From the NCBI GenBank assembly GCA_016193065.1, contig JACPSX010000058.1, forward strand, positions 1 through 22,338: 22,338 nt of DNA, read 5' to 3'. The position numbers were made by a program, and so were the translations under genes. Under the pieces are notes generated by a model. It was not told the DNA's origin. It did not search any database and worked only from the letters and a program-made list of their open reading frames with translations. This DNA comes from Candidatus Tectimicrobiota bacterium. Lineage in GTDB: Bacteria > JACPSX01. Of the stretch, positions 22,047 through 22,338 are shown in pieces; position 1 is the stretch's first letter, and every line of letters starts with the position of its first letter.

Positions 22047-22338
22047 CTGGCGGGGAGGACTGGCTTGTCCACCCCCAGTGCGGGTCCATGGACAGGGGCT
22101 GACTTCCCGCCCTTCGCTTCACGCCTCCCGCAGCGACCCCTTCGGGGCGCCCAGGGTGGGAACCCTCCGCTACCGCCACGTTAAGTGTTCAGCTATCTGC
22201 CAGCAAGTCTAGGCTGCGCGGTTTCCCATCCCTGGCCGCTCCCGATGGGTGTCCCCGCTGCTCCCGGCAGTTGCGCTCAGGGCGGGAAAGTCAGCCCTCT
22301 CGGAGCCCTGCCTCCGAGGGGGTAGCCCCCGCAGGCGA
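22047..22338. other. Structured non-coding region at the window edge
   Basis: About 290 bases with no credible gene on either strand, although a minus-strand frame crosses part of it. Inverted arms of 20 bases at 22094-22113 and 22279-22298 match at all but a pair of compensating single-base indels. They enclose short stems (CCCC-TTC-GGGG, AGGGT/ACCCT). Beyond them is a CTCGGAG/CTCCGAG hairpin (22299-22318), then GGGGG/CCCCC. This could be a structured RNA, a leader for a gene beyond the window, or the end of a small mobile element. I cannot assign it to a known RNA family. Confidence 0.45.

Noticed and set aside
20273-22072. Long minus-strand open frame of 599 codons
   Set aside because: It lies antisense to the nine-haem cytochrome and cytochrome b, both clearly recognisable. 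Long antisense frames are expected at this GC content, and its composition (rich in H, Q, G, P) is shadow-like.
22047-22110. Minus-strand GGACCCGC-ACTG ... AAGCCAG resemblance to the 3' part of a cobalamin riboswitch
   Set aside because: The spacing is too short, the GGTGNNAATCC core is missing, and no B12-related gene follows on that strand.

Overview
The window reads as chromosomal DNA from a GC-rich, anaerobic-type Gram-negative bacterium that respires with multihaem c-type cytochromes. It resembles Desulfuromonadota/Geobacter-like or related deltaproteobacterial lineages. This placement is inferred from gene content (31 complete CXXCH haem-binding motifs in five genes, NrfD, two b/c quinol-oxidising modules, two sigma-54 response regulators). 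No rRNA, tRNA or CRISPR was seen. All genes are on the + strand and tightly packed.

Layout. (1) 211-3019: an FAD-dependent oxidoreductase overlapping a sigma-54 response regulator, followed by a TerC-family gene broken by an internal deletion (3133-3901). (2) 3902-6397: an AT-rich control region with two tandem dyads and a well-spaced sigma-54 promoter, leading into cupin, 2-TM, 1-TM and NrfD-like genes. (3) 6398-7081: a hairpin, a 68-bp imperfect direct repeat, and a c7-type cytochrome that has lost one haem cysteine. (4) 7337-12427: a dodecahaem NapC/NirT-like cytochrome, a PhnD-like periplasmic binding protein, a sensor kinase and a sigma-54 response regulator, with each of the first three junctions overlapping or nearly so. 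(5) 12428-19350: a control region with a GTAGGGGAA-type dyad and a second sigma-54-like promoter, then an internally duplicated membrane protein, a seven-haem cytochrome, a di-haem cytochrome b, an M56 metalloprotease, a membrane-anchored unknown, a kinase with a haem-c motif in its sensor domain, and its NarL-type regulator. (6) 19494-21997: a small membrane protein and a second module of nine-haem cytochrome plus cytochrome b. (7) 21998-22338: no gene, but dense secondary structure.

Working model (inference). The two cytochrome c/cytochrome b pairs resemble the Geobacter CbcA/CbcB inner-membrane menaquinol oxidases, and would pass electrons to periplasmic carriers such as the small c7 cytochrome and the dodecahaem protein. 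NrfD and its small partners could form another quinone-interacting unit. Expression appears to be set by two sigma-54 activators, one tied to a binding-protein-linked kinase, and by a kinase that may read periplasmic redox state through its own haem c. The M56 protease gene lying inside the second operon suggests a proteolytic input not usually associated with such respiratory modules.
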